64,000 bases of DNA from JAQUPP01 sp041649955. Its GTDB lineage: Bacteria; Patescibacteriota; Patescibacteriia; UBA2591; JAQUPP01. Where the stretch lies: positions 1-64,000 of the forward strand of contig JBAZMD010000003.1 of the NCBI GenBank assembly GCA_041649955.1, read 5' to 3'. The translations under genes and the position numbers were made by a program. The notes beneath the pieces are model-generated. The model had not been told where the DNA came from and made no database searches. It saw nothing but the letters and a program-made list of their open reading frames with translations. Shown piece by piece: positions 42,033 to 50,181 of this stretch; the stretch's first letter is position 1; the number at the start of each line of letters is the position of its first letter.

Positions 42033-43142
42033 ATGTTTAAATTGATAAAAAAATCAAATAAATCTCAAGCTCGGTTAGGAAAATTAACAACCGCGCACGG
42101 CGTCATAGATACTCCATTTTTTATGCCTATTGCCACTCGGGCGGCGGTTAAAGGATTAGTTCCAGAAGAATTGGAAAATTTGGGCGCTCAAATTATTCTT
42201 TCCAATACTTATCATTTGTTTTTGCGTCCGGGAATGGAAATTATTAAAAAATCAGGCGGGCTGCATAAATTCATGCATTGGGAAAAACCGATTCTGACTG
42301 ACAGCGGGGGGTACCAAGTTTTTTCTTTGGAAAAAAACAGAAAAATTAAAGATCAGGGAGTGGAATTTCAATCTGAATTTGACGGTAAAAAGATTTTTTT
42401 AACTCCGGAAAAAGCGATTGAGATTCAAAAAATATTAGGTTCGGATATTATGATGGTTCTGGACGAGTGTACTCCTTATCCGGCCAGTTATGAAGAGGCA
42501 AATCAGGCAGTTGTCAGAACAACGAATTGGGCTCAAAGTTCTGAAACAGCTTTTAATAAAATTTTTAAAAAGAACCGCATTAAACCGTTGATTTTCGGCA
42601 TTATTCAAGGATCAATTTTTAAAGATTTGCGCCTTAAAAGCGCCAAAGATTTGGTGAAATTGGATTTTGACGGCTATGCTTTGGGCGGATTTATGCTCGG
42701 CGAACCGATAAAAGATACTTTTAAAATGATAAAATTAGTGGAGGCCGAATTACCCGAAAATAAAGCGCGTTATTTAATGGGAGCCGGCAAGCCGGAGCAA
42801 ATCGTCCAAGCAGTTAAAGCGGGTATAGACATGTTTGATTGCGTTATTCCAACCAGAAATGCCAGGCACGGATTGCTTTATGTAATGACAAATAATAAAT
42901 CATTAATGGCCGGAAAAAATTTCTATCAGGAAATTCACATTACCAATTCAAAATACAAAGACGACATTAAACCGATTGATTCTCGTTGCAAATGTTATAC
43001 TTGCCAGAATTTTTCGCGCGCTTATCTCAGGCATTTGTTCATGACTAATGAACCGCTCGGACAAAGATTAACTACGATCCATAACCTTTATTTTTATTTG
43101 AATTTAATGAAAAATATAAGGGAGGAACTAAAAAAAGAGTAA
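42033..43142 (+). CDS. tgt: Queuine/preQ1 tRNA-ribosyltransferase
   Basis: Swaps G34 of Asp, Asn, His and Tyr tRNAs for a 7-deazaguanine. 369 residues, TIM barrel. TPFFMPIATRAAVKG, NTYHLFLRPG, the active-site Asp in LTDSGGYQVFSL (about 91), FDCVIPTRNARHG (catalytic Asp, about 270) and the zinc site CKCYTC..H near the C-terminus are all intact. No preQ1 synthesis gene is in the window, so the base may be salvaged. The target tRNA-Asp(GTC), with G34, is at 29888. The intergenic AGCTTATT/AATAAGCT hairpin ends just before the ATG. Confidence 0.96.
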   Translation: MFKLIKKSNKSQARLGKLTTAHGVIDTPFFMPIATRAAVKGLVPEELENLGAQIILSNTYHLFLRPGMEIIKKSGGLHKFMHWEKPILTDSGGYQVFSLEKNRKIKDQGVEFQSEFDGKKIFLTPEKAIEIQKILGSDIMMVLDECTPYPASYEEANQAVVRTTNWAQSSETAFNKIFKKNRIKPLIFGIIQGSIFKDLRLKSAKDLVKLDFDGYALGGFMLGEPIKDTFKMIKLVEAELPENKARYLMGAGKPEQIVQAVKAGIDMFDCVIPTRNARHGLLYVMTNNKSLMAGKNFYQEIHITNSKYKDDIKPIDSRCKCYTCQNFSRAYLRHLFMTNEPLGQRLTTIHNLYFYLNLMKNIREELKKE

Positions 43143-43145
43143 TTT

Positions 43146-43835
43146 ATGTTATATCAAAAAAAGAAAAAATATTTATTCAGAACAATCGGCAGATGGGCTC
43201 CAATCAGAGCAATAAAAAGATTTTATTATAAAATTTGGGCTTTAAAATATAAGCAAATCCACATTGTCGTTGATACTTGCGCGCTTTTAAGCAGCCGCGA
43301 AATAGAAAGATTGGCTTGCTTAAAAAATATTTGGGTTCCGCGTTCTGTTTGGCAGCAAATCGGGAGAATGGTTAATCCGGAACTTGTTTGCGTTGAAGAA
43401 CCTGATAAAGAAGATTGTTTGGTTTCCAAAACGCCGTTAAAATCGGAAATTCTTATTAAGAAAACCAAGGAAGCGGCGCAAAGAGCAGAAGTTATTATGA
43501 CCCAAATGTTAAATAAACATCATTGGAAAATCATTTCTTCGCGCGGAACAGGAATTGTGGGATGGATTAGTCGAAGGAAAGTTGATGATTTGGATCCAGA
43601 AATTAAAAAAGAATTAAAAGCTCTTTTGAAAAAGAGAAGCCAAAAATTTGATCCGGAAATAAGTTTGGGCGATTTGGTTGGCAGCACGGATTTGAGAATT
43701 TTAGCCGCGGCCATTTTTTTGCTCAGGCGCAAAAAAATTGAAAACAAGCTGGTAATAATTTCCGAAGACAGAATTTTATCTTTAATATCCAGAAATCAAG
43801 GAATAAAAGTTTTAAGATCAACCAAAGATTTATAA
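43146..43835 (+). CDS. PIN-like domain protein
   Basis: 229 residues, directly after tgt. A basic N-terminus (1-35) is followed by HIVVDTCALLSSREIERLA (about 38-56), like the first acidic strand of PIN nucleases. GDLVGSTDLRILAAAIFLLRRKK and LVIISEDRIL (about 180-215) supply the further Asp/Glu residues expected. The middle (about 85-170) is a long helical insertion. PIN domains cut RNA. No antitoxin-like partner lies next to it, so I do not call it a toxin. Confidence 0.6.
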   Translation: MLYQKKKKYLFRTIGRWAPIRAIKRFYYKIWALKYKQIHIVVDTCALLSSREIERLACLKNIWVPRSVWQQIGRMVNPELVCVEEPDKEDCLVSKTPLKSEILIKKTKEAAQRAEVIMTQMLNKHHWKIISSRGTGIVGWISRRKVDDLDPEIKKELKALLKKRSQKFDPEISLGDLVGSTDLRILAAAIFLLRRKKIENKLVIISEDRILSLISRNQGIKVLRSTKDL

Positions 43836-43864
43836 AAATAAAGTTATAAGGATTGCATATATTT

Positions 43865-44536
43865 ATGCTTAATCAAAGATCAAAATATTTACAAATAGCT
43901 TTTAACCGCTCTCTTGATGAAGTAAGAAATATGATCGCACTGCTTCCTGCTTCGGAAAAAATAATTATTGAAGCCGGAACTCCTTTGATTAAAAAATACG
44001 GCAAGACGGGTATAATTGCATTAAAAAATTGGTGGAGTGGGAAAATACAGAAACAGGGGTATATTGTTGCTGATTTAAAATGTATGGATAGGGGCTCAAG
44101 AGAAGTTGAAGCAGTTGCTGAGGCAGGTGCTTCCGCGGCTACTTGTTTGGGTTTAGCGCCGACGGAAACTATAAATGAATTTATTAGAGAATGCGAGAAA
44201 GCCGGTATTGATTCAATGATTGATATGATGAATGTTGAATTTCCGTTTGAAATTTTACAAAAATTAAAAAAACTTCCTACCGTGGTTGTATTACACCGCG
44301 GAGTAGATGAAAAAGAAAAAAACAGAGAAAAAAAGATTCCGCATGATCAAATTCATAAGATAAAAGGAACTTATGGCAATGTTTTAATATCAGTCGCAGG
44401 CGGAGAAACTCCGCGCGATGTTGTAAGAACTTTTTTTAATGATTCTAATATTGCTGTAATTTGGCAATCATTTTACGAAACACCGGGAAATACCGCTAAT
44501 TTAGCGCAGGAATTTTTAAAAACGATCAAAAAATAA
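43865..44536 (+). CDS. Hexulose-6-phosphate synthase-like (OMP decarboxylase superfamily)
   Basis: 223 residues from ATG 43865; the frame to 43853 starts with TTG. TIM-barrel of the HPS/KGPDC family: YLQIAFNRSLDEV at the N-terminus, IIEAGTPLIKKYG (about 35), the catalytic D-x-K-x-x-D as DLKCMD (about 71-76), GASAATCLGLAPTETI, DSMIDMMNV and HRGVDEKE. HPS condenses ribulose 5-phosphate with formaldehyde, or runs in reverse to make ribulose 5-phosphate. Decarboxylation of keto-gulonate phosphate is the alternative. No partner isomerase (PHI) is seen. It is followed by a paralogue with TAATG overlap. Confidence 0.8.
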   Translation: MLNQRSKYLQIAFNRSLDEVRNMIALLPASEKIIIEAGTPLIKKYGKTGIIALKNWWSGKIQKQGYIVADLKCMDRGSREVEAVAEAGASAATCLGLAPTETINEFIRECEKAGIDSMIDMMNVEFPFEILQKLKKLPTVVVLHRGVDEKEKNREKKIPHDQIHKIKGTYGNVLISVAGGETPRDVVRTFFNDSNIAVIWQSFYETPGNTANLAQEFLKTIKK

Positions 44537-45459
44537 TGCCGACGAAAAATATAAAAAATAAATTTAACCCGATCATCTTGGCAATTATTATTGCAATGAT
44601 TATAAATCCAAGTTTAAGTATAATTTTAATGATTATACTTATTATTTATATCAAAAAAAATCCCAAATCTTCGTTTTTTGATTTAATTAAAAAAAATATA
44701 GGGAATAATACAGATAGTCAAACAATGGAAGAAACCGAGCAATCAATTGTTGAAAAAATAACCTCAATTAAACCTTTTATTACTCAGTCTTTTTTTAACC
44801 AAACAAGACTGGTAAAAAACAAAAAATATCTTCAAATCGCCCTTAACAGCACGCTTGAAGAGGCGAGAGAAATTATTTCGCAAATTCCGGTTTCAGATAG
44901 AATCTTAATTGAAGCCGGAACGCCTTTAATAAAAATATATGGGGCAGGCGCTATTTCGCAAATTAGAAATATGGCTCCCGCTGGAACTTACATAGTTGCT
45001 GATAATAAATGCGCGGATTTAGCGGCGCGCGAAGTGGAGATGATGGCTAATGCCGGCGCTAATGCGTCAACTTGTCTTGGAATTGCGCCGATTGAAACGA
45101 TTGATAGCTTTATAGAGGAATGCGGAAAATTCAATATTGATTCAATGATTGATATGATGAATGTTGAAAATGCTCTTTCGGTTTTAAAAAAATTAAAAAA
45201 ACTCCCCAATGCAGTGATACTACACAGGGGAGTCGATGAAAGCGAATTTTCTAAAGAAAAACAGATTCCTTATTATCAAATAAAACAGATTAAAGGAAAT
45301 TACAATATTTTAGTCGCCGTGGCCGGAGGAGATACTATCAGAGAAGTGCAACGGGCAATTTTTAATGATGCTGATATTGTCGTTGTCTGGAAAAATTTTT
45401 ATCAATCAAATGCTGAAACCGCCAAACTGGCAGAATCTTTTTTGGGAGAAATAAGATAA
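44536..45459 (+). CDS. Membrane-anchored hexulose-6-phosphate synthase-like protein
   Basis: 307 residues. The C-terminal 215 residues are a paralogue of the preceding gene: KYLQIALNSTLEEAREII, LIEAGTPLIKIYGAG, DNKCAD for the D-x-K-x-x-D site, GANASTCLGIAPIETI, DSMIDMMNVENAL and LHRGVDESE. Residues 1-45 form a hydrophobic, probably membrane-spanning N-terminus (ILAIIIAMIINPSLSIILMIILIIYI) and residues 46-95 a polar linker. An anchored enzyme of this family is unusual. Catalytic residues are kept, so it may be active at the membrane. Confidence 0.75.
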   Translation: MPTKNIKNKFNPIILAIIIAMIINPSLSIILMIILIIYIKKNPKSSFFDLIKKNIGNNTDSQTMEETEQSIVEKITSIKPFITQSFFNQTRLVKNKKYLQIALNSTLEEAREIISQIPVSDRILIEAGTPLIKIYGAGAISQIRNMAPAGTYIVADNKCADLAAREVEMMANAGANASTCLGIAPIETIDSFIEECGKFNIDSMIDMMNVENALSVLKKLKKLPNAVILHRGVDESEFSKEKQIPYYQIKQIKGNYNILVAVAGGDTIREVQRAIFNDADIVVVWKNFYQSNAETAKLAESFLGEIR

Positions 45460-45474
45460 GGACTTATTTTATTA

Positions 45475-46239
45475 TTATTTTGGTTTGACTGCCTGAGAAA
45501 TTGCTTTTATCCCTTCTAGCACTTCAACCGGCAAGGCAAAGATTACTGTTTTTGACGGATCAGGATTTATTTTTTCAATAGTTTGCAGAGTTCTCATTGA
45601 AAGACCGCCCGAAACCGAGCTAAGCACTTGAGCCGCCTGAGCCAAGCGTTCGGAGGCCTGAAATTCTCCCTCTGCTCTGATGATAACAGCACGGCGTTCT
45701 CGTTCAGATTCGGCTTGTTTTGCCATAACGCGTTTCATATCAGCCGGCAATTCAATATCTTGTATTTTTATGTCCGTAACCAATATTCCCCATGATTGAG
45801 TGGCAGCTACGACAATTTTCTGAATTTCTTCCGCTATTTTTTCTCTTTCCGAAAGCAAAGAATCAAGTTCAATGCCGCCTATTACGTCTCTGAGAGCAGC
45901 TTGAGCATATTGAGAAACGGCAAGAGTATAATCTTTAATATTTAAAATTGCGTTTTCCGCTGATTGCACTTGAAAATACACAACCGCGTTTATACCGACA
46001 GGAACATTGTCTTTTGTAATTACTTCTTGCTGAGGAATGTCCGTAGTCGTGATACGCATATCAATTTTTATCATTCTTTGAAAACCCGGGAAAATCCAAG
46101 TCAGTCCCGGTTGTTTTGTTCCGGTATATTTTCCAAGCGTTAAGACAACAGCTCGTTCATATTGATCAATAATCCTAAAACCGGAGAGGAAAAAGAAAAT
46201 GATGATTATTAAGATTGGCCAAGTTAAAAGTATTCCCAT
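45475..46239 (-). CDS. SPFH/band-7 protein (stomatin-like, slipin)
   Basis: 254 residues with an N-terminal membrane hairpin or anchor (about 3-22) and a band-7 domain: IIDQYERAVVLTLGKYTGTKQPGLTWIFPGFQRM, TTTDIPQQEVITKDNVPVGINAVVYFQV, then the coiled region MAKQAESERERRAVIIRAEGEFQASERLAQAA. Slipins form membrane scaffolds and often pair with an NfeD protease partner; none is adjacent here. Convergent with the HPS pair; 15 bases separate the stops. Confidence 0.92.
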   Translation of the reverse strand: MGILLTWPILIIIIFFFLSGFRIIDQYERAVVLTLGKYTGTKQPGLTWIFPGFQRMIKIDMRITTTDIPQQEVITKDNVPVGINAVVYFQVQSAENAILNIKDYTLAVSQYAQAALRDVIGGIELDSLLSEREKIAEEIQKIVVAATQSWGILVTDIKIQDIELPADMKRVMAKQAESERERRAVIIRAEGEFQASERLAQAAQVLSSVSGGLSMRTLQTIEKINPDPSKTVIFALPVEVLEGIKAISQAVKPK

Positions 46240-46388
46240 AATTTTAATAATTAAATTTTGTAAATTATTTGATTGTTATTGTTTGACTGATATTATTATA
46301 CTATATTTGAAAAAATCAAACAATAGCTATCGCGAAATTTTATAGCGAATTAGCAAAAGTGGAATAGTTGGAGTAAAAATATATTCAA

Positions 46389-46428
46389 AAAATAAATACC
46401 TGTTTTAAAAACAGGTATTTATTTTTTT
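46389..46428. terminator. Hairpin terminator
   Basis: AAATAAATACCTGTTTT/AAAACAGGTATTTATTT palindrome, T-tailed on plus. It lies just beyond the GIY-YIG unit and may end its minus-strand transcript. Confidence 0.75.
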
Positions 46429-46446
46429 GGAGCGGGCTCCACCACC
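46425..46446. repeat. 22-bp direct repeat, copy 1 (flanks GIY-YIG gene)
   Basis: Identical to 46723-46744. Contains the palindrome GGAGCGGGCTCC and ends GCTCCACCACC, which is the 3' end of the adjacent tRNA-Gly in inverted orientation. The pair brackets the GIY-YIG gene like a target duplication or attachment sites. Confidence 0.75.
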
Positions 46447-46454
46447 AATATGTT

Positions 46455-46709
46455 TTACATTAAGCTTTTTTCTATTCTAATTTTAAGCTGATGATAAACC
46501 CGACTATATTTTTTTAATCGAGACTCTCTTTGTTTAGCGTCTTCTCTAGATTTATATGATTCGTAATAAATTATTTCAAATGGACGTCTCGGTTTAGTCG
46601 CTTTAACTAATCCTTTATTATGTTCAATAAAACGTTTTTTTAAATCGTCAGTAAAACCAATGTATAATTTTTTATCTTTTTTACTTTTCAATAAATATAC
46701 ATAAAACAT
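46455..46709 (-). CDS. GIY-YIG nuclease near tRNA-Gly
   Basis: 84 residues from MFYVYLL (46709), the usual start of the family; the longer frame begins within the neighbouring inverted repeat. GIY-YIG strands YVYLLKSKKDKKLYIGFTDDLKKRFIEHNKG carry the catalytic Tyr pair and Arg, and YESYKSREDAKQRESRLKKY the Glu. Close to the 52379 copy and more distant from the 30652 copy. The gene is bracketed by 22-bp direct repeats (46425, 46723). Free-standing proteins of this family are common in Parcubacteria and their role is not established. Confidence 0.88.
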   Translation of the reverse strand: MFYVYLLKSKKDKKLYIGFTDDLKKRFIEHNKGLVKATKPRRPFEIIYYESYKSREDAKQRESRLKKYSRVYHQLKIRIEKSLM

Positions 46710-46722
46710 AATCAGTTGGAAA

Positions 46723-46744
46723 TTTTGGAGCGGGCTCCACCACC
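46723..46744. repeat. 22-bp direct repeat, copy 2
   Basis: Second copy of the 46425-46446 sequence. Its last 11 bases are also the left end of element D. Confidence 0.75.
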
Positions 46745-46875
46745 TGAATGGCAATGTATTTTTTATAAATGCGAAATCATTGCTTCTAATAAATAAATCT
46801 ATATTTTTTTTCTTTATAATCTAATCTTTTTCAAAAATACATAACAAGCATTTATTGCCATTCTGGTGGTGGAGC
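46734..46875. repeat. Inverted-repeat element D at the tRNA-Gly 3' end
   Basis: 142 bp with ends GCTCCACCACC(T)GAATGGCAAT and the complement ATTGCCATTCTGGTGGTGGAGC, one mismatch in about 21. The right end overlaps the last bases of tRNA-Gly including CCA. Interior AT-rich; it shares GGCAATAAATGC with element C. Confidence 0.8.
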
Positions 46876-46943
46876 GGGTAAGGGGAGTCGGACCCCTGTC
46901 AACAGCTTGGAAAGCTGTGGTAATACCGTTATACGATACCCGC
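46870..46943 (-). tRNA. tRNA-Gly(TCC)
   Basis: Acceptor GCGGGTA/TACCCGC, D stem GTAT/ATAC-like, anticodon stem ACAGC/GCTGT with loop TTTCCAA (anticodon TCC), T stem GGGG/CCCC with TCCGACT loop. CCA is encoded and lies within the end of element D. Confidence 0.93.
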
Positions 46944-47018
46944 CTGCGCTTTTTGCAAAAAGCTTCGGCGGGCAGGCCCGCTTTAGCTTTCCGTTTTAAA
47001 ATTTGACTATGCCCCGTA

Positions 47019-47034
47019 TCCGCCAGCTGGCGGA
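47019..47034. repeat. TCCGCC(N4)GGCGGA palindrome, copy 4
   Basis: Centre AGCT. It lies just downstream of tRNA-Pro on the minus strand, between it and tRNA-Gly. Confidence 0.7.
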
Positions 47035-47040
47035 AAAGGA

Positions 47041-47114
47041 TGGTCGGGCTGCTGGGAATCGAACCCAGTCTATCTGCTCCCAAAGCAGACGTACTACCGG
47101 TATACTACAGCCCG
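47041..47114 (-). tRNA. tRNA-Pro(TGG)
   Basis: Acceptor CGGGCTG/CAGCCCG (C1:G72 as usual for proline), anticodon stem TCTGC/GCAGA with loop TTTGGGA (anticodon TGG), T stem TGGG/CCCA with TTCGATT. CCA encoded. Confidence 0.93.
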
Positions 47115-47118
47115 ATTT

Positions 47119-48657
47119 TTAATATATTTTAGTCAAATCAATTCCAGTGTAATAATATTTTAAAATTTGAGAAAAATTTGCGCCTTGATTGGCGGCGACG
47201 ATCGCGCTGCGTTGAGGCATACCCACGCCGTGTCCCAATAAAGTTTTTCCTGCCCCGGGCGGATCTGTTTTGGAAACCAAATAAGCTACTGGCGCCGCGG
47301 TCATTGCCGCTTCAATAGATGAACGGGTTCGCCCGTCGCTTTGAGCGAAATAATAAGCGGAAATCGGATTATTTTGATAAGTTGCCACGACACCTTGCGT
47401 CGCGGTTAAAGCGGTTAAAGTATTGGTCATTCTTAATTCGCGTTGATAACCTCGGTAAACCTGATCTGCCTGAGTGGATCGCACAGTAAATAATGAATCT
47501 CCGTCCGGTGTATTGGTATATTTGGGACTGATATATCTGGAGGTGGCATAAGTTCTGGCGGCAATTGCTTGAGCTTTTAAAAATTCTATCGGAGAAGAAT
47601 CTCCCGCTTCACCCAATCCTTTTAAATAATCTTCCATCGGCAATTGGTTGATTAACCAAAGCCGTTGAGTTGAGGCATTATATTGTATCTCCATATCACC
47701 TCGAAATTCATTATCATTTTCTCCGCCATCCCAGAATGGTCCGTTTTGCCAACTTTGAATTTTAAAAATTGTTGAATCATCTCCTTTAAATTTCACAAAA
47801 GAATCCAGCATCATTAATCTTTTTCCTTTGTCATCAAGAATAAAATATCGTTTAAGTTTAAAATCAAAATCAACTTCCAAAATTCCGCCATCACTGACGC
47901 GAATTAAAAGTTTATTATTTTGATCAAGAAGTTGGTAGGCTTTTTTATCAAGAGTTAAAATTTTAAAAGGCAAATAATCTTTTTTTTCTTTTTCTTCTAA
48001 ATAAAGTAAGCCGACTCTTATATCTGGCCCTTCAGATGTGCATTGAAAAAGAGGCTGAGAAGCAATGGTTATATCTGACGGAATGCTTTGCCAAAAAGTT
48101 GTTCCTGTTGTCGGTGTCGGTGAGGGCGTTGGAGTCGGTGTTGGTGTGGGCGTTGGCACGGGAGTTGGAGCAGGAGATACGGATGAAGAACCGGAAATTA
48201 CTTTTAAAGCAATTTCAATTTCTCCGCCAGGAATTAAAGTATTGCCGGCAAAAAGATTTAATTTTTCCCAATATAAACCGGGCTGGCTCGGAGCCAAAAG
48301 AGTAAAACTGAAAACTATTTCTCCCTGAGGATCAATTGTTGAAGCGGAATTAATTCGGTTTGGCGCGTTATTGTCATACCAAGTTGGATGGTAGAATTTT
48401 CCTTTCATTCCGGAGACAGTTCGCAAAGTTAAAGCTTGAGTGCCGGTGCCGCTCCAATACATTTGGCCTGTATTTTTAAATTTAACCCAATAATTTGCGA
48501 TTCCGCCAATAGTTACTTCCGGTATGCCAGCTGAACTTTGTTCTAATCTTTGGGCTTGATAATCTGATTGAGCGAAAGTTTTATTTGGGAAAGCCAAAGA
48601 CAAGGCCGGTAACAGCCCGAAAATCAAAATAATTTTTGAATAAAAAATCTTTCGCAT
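47119..48657 (-). CDS. Secreted SpoIID-domain protein with NBR1-like Ig domain
   Basis: 512 residues. A signal peptide (about 1-29, ending SLAFPNKTFAQ) directs export. Residues 35-150 look like an NBR1/Ig-like beta domain (YWVKFKNTGQMYWSG). A Pro/Thr linker of PTPT repeats (about 160-185) follows. The C-terminal half is a SpoIID/LytB domain: QLPMEDYLKGLGEAGDSSPIEFLKAQAIAARTYA (about 345-378) and GHGVGMPQRSA near the end. SpoIID cuts denuded peptidoglycan glycan strands; these bacteria do not sporulate, so a wall-remodelling role is likely. tRNA-Pro begins 5 bases from the stop. Confidence 0.88.
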   Translation of the reverse strand: MRKIFYSKIILIFGLLPALSLAFPNKTFAQSDYQAQRLEQSSAGIPEVTIGGIANYWVKFKNTGQMYWSGTGTQALTLRTVSGMKGKFYHPTWYDNNAPNRINSASTIDPQGEIVFSFTLLAPSQPGLYWEKLNLFAGNTLIPGGEIEIALKVISGSSSVSPAPTPVPTPTPTPTPTPSPTPTTGTTFWQSIPSDITIASQPLFQCTSEGPDIRVGLLYLEEKEKKDYLPFKILTLDKKAYQLLDQNNKLLIRVSDGGILEVDFDFKLKRYFILDDKGKRLMMLDSFVKFKGDDSTIFKIQSWQNGPFWDGGENDNEFRGDMEIQYNASTQRLWLINQLPMEDYLKGLGEAGDSSPIEFLKAQAIAARTYATSRYISPKYTNTPDGDSLFTVRSTQADQVYRGYQRELRMTNTLTALTATQGVVATYQNNPISAYYFAQSDGRTRSSIEAAMTAAPVAYLVSKTDPPGAGKTLLGHGVGMPQRSAIVAANQGANFSQILKYYYTGIDLTKIY

Positions 48658-48756
48658 ATCGTATATTCTAACAAAAAACTAAAATTAGTCAATCCCGTAT
48701 CTTTTGATAGCAGAGCAATTGCCAAATTGTTATTTTTTGATATAATTTAATTAAAT

Positions 48757-50178
48757 ATGAGTTTAACCAGTTTGGTCAGTAAAAATACGTTTGTCCATTT
48801 AGTCGGCAAAATAATCAGTCTTTTTCTGAGTCTGATTATTTTCAGTATGATTACTCACTATTTGGGCACGGAAGGATTTGGTCAATTCACGACCGTGACT
48901 TCATTCCTTCAAGTTTTTGCCATTTTTGCCAATCTTGGTTTATATTTGGTTTTTATTCAAATACTTTCCGCGCCTAAAACAGACGAAAAAAAAGTGATCA
49001 GCGATTTTTTCAGTTTTCGCTTAATTTCCAGTATTGTTCTTTTATTCATTGCTCCGTTGATTGCTCTATCGATTCCTCAATATTCCGGTTTGATAAAAAT
49101 CGGAATATTTATTACTGTTTTCAGTTATATTTTCACTTCTTTGAGTCAGTTATTGACCGGTTTTTTTCAAACTAAAATGCAAATTAAAAAAGTGGTTTTT
49201 GCCGAAATTGCCGGCCGCTTGGTTTTATTGATTTTGACCGAATCGGCTATTTTGTTAAAAACGCATTTGATCGGAATTTTAGTCGCTCTTATTTTTTCCA
49301 GCTTGGTTGAATTTTATGTTCTTTACCGCTTTTTGGGACAGCAAATCAAAATATCTTTATTGCCTGATTTTCATGCCCATTTGAATATTTTCAAAAAATC
49401 TTGGCCGGTCGCTCTTTCAATGATTTTGACAACAGTTTATTTCAAGGGCGATACGATTATTCTTTCTTTATTTCAATCACAGAATGATGTCGGTATTTAC
49501 GGCGCGTCTTATCGGATTTTGGAAACTCTGATTTTATTCCCGCCGATTTTTGTCGGGTTGATTATGCCTTATTTAAGCCGTTCTTGGGCCGAGAAAAATC
49601 TTGAATCTTTTAAAATGATTTTCCAAAAATCTTTTGATTTTTTTATGGTCATTATTTGGCCGCTCATTATCGGAACAATGTGTTTGGCCGCGCCTTTGAT
49701 GATGTTTGTTGCCGGTGCTGATTTTCTTGTTTCCGCGCCGCCGCTCAGAATTTTAATTTGGGCCACCGGTCTGATTTTCTTGGGAACTTTGTCAACTTAT
49801 GCCGTGGTTGCCATAGAAAAACAAAAATTAATGCTTCCTTTTTATTTTATTTCCGCCTTGGTCGGCCTAATCGGTTATCTTATTTTTATTCCTACATATT
49901 CTTATTATGGCGCGGCTTATATGACTATTGTCGCCGAATTATTGACCACGGCTTTGTCTTTTTGGATTATTTATAAAACAACTAAATTTTTGCCGAATTT
50001 TAAAATCGGTTCAAAATCGCTTCTGGCCAGCTTGATTATGGGATTTTTTCTGTTGATTTTAAGCGGCCAAAATTTATTCTTCTTGATTTTCGTGGCAATA
50101 ATAATATATTTCGCCGCACTTTATTTTTTAAAAACAATTTCTTCTCAAACCATTAAAGAAATTGCGAATTTGAAATAA
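48757..50178 (+). CDS. Polysaccharide flippase (Wzx-like, MOP superfamily)
   Basis: 473-residue integral membrane protein with about 12-14 segments throughout. The N-terminal KNTFVHLVGKIISLFLSLIIFSMITHYLGTEGFGQFTT is typical of oligosaccharide flippases (PST family), as is the YFKGDTIILSLFQSQNDVGIYGASYRILE block (about 225-255). It moves lipid-linked glycan units across the membrane. Its partner polymerase/ligase gene starts 3 bases after the stop, so they are a functional pair. Confidence 0.92.
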   Translation: MSLTSLVSKNTFVHLVGKIISLFLSLIIFSMITHYLGTEGFGQFTTVTSFLQVFAIFANLGLYLVFIQILSAPKTDEKKVISDFFSFRLISSIVLLFIAPLIALSIPQYSGLIKIGIFITVFSYIFTSLSQLLTGFFQTKMQIKKVVFAEIAGRLVLLILTESAILLKTHLIGILVALIFSSLVEFYVLYRFLGQQIKISLLPDFHAHLNIFKKSWPVALSMILTTVYFKGDTIILSLFQSQNDVGIYGASYRILETLILFPPIFVGLIMPYLSRSWAEKNLESFKMIFQKSFDFFMVIIWPLIIGTMCLAAPLMMFVAGADFLVSAPPLRILIWATGLIFLGTLSTYAVVAIEKQKLMLPFYFISALVGLIGYLIFIPTYSYYGAAYMTIVAELLTTALSFWIIYKTTKFLPNFKIGSKSLLASLIMGFFLLILSGQNLFFLIFVAIIIYFAALYFLKTISSQTIKEIANLK

Positions 50179-50181
50179 TTT

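Noticed and set aside
43146..43835. PIN-domain toxin of a toxin-antitoxin pair
   Set aside because: No small antitoxin-like gene is adjacent; it is packed behind tgt and has an N-terminal extension and large insert unlike VapC.
48065..48328. An ORF encoding a VGVGVGVG repeat opposite the SpoIID gene
   Set aside because: It is the antisense reading of the Pro/Thr linker of the SpoIID protein, which has clear domains and a signal peptide.
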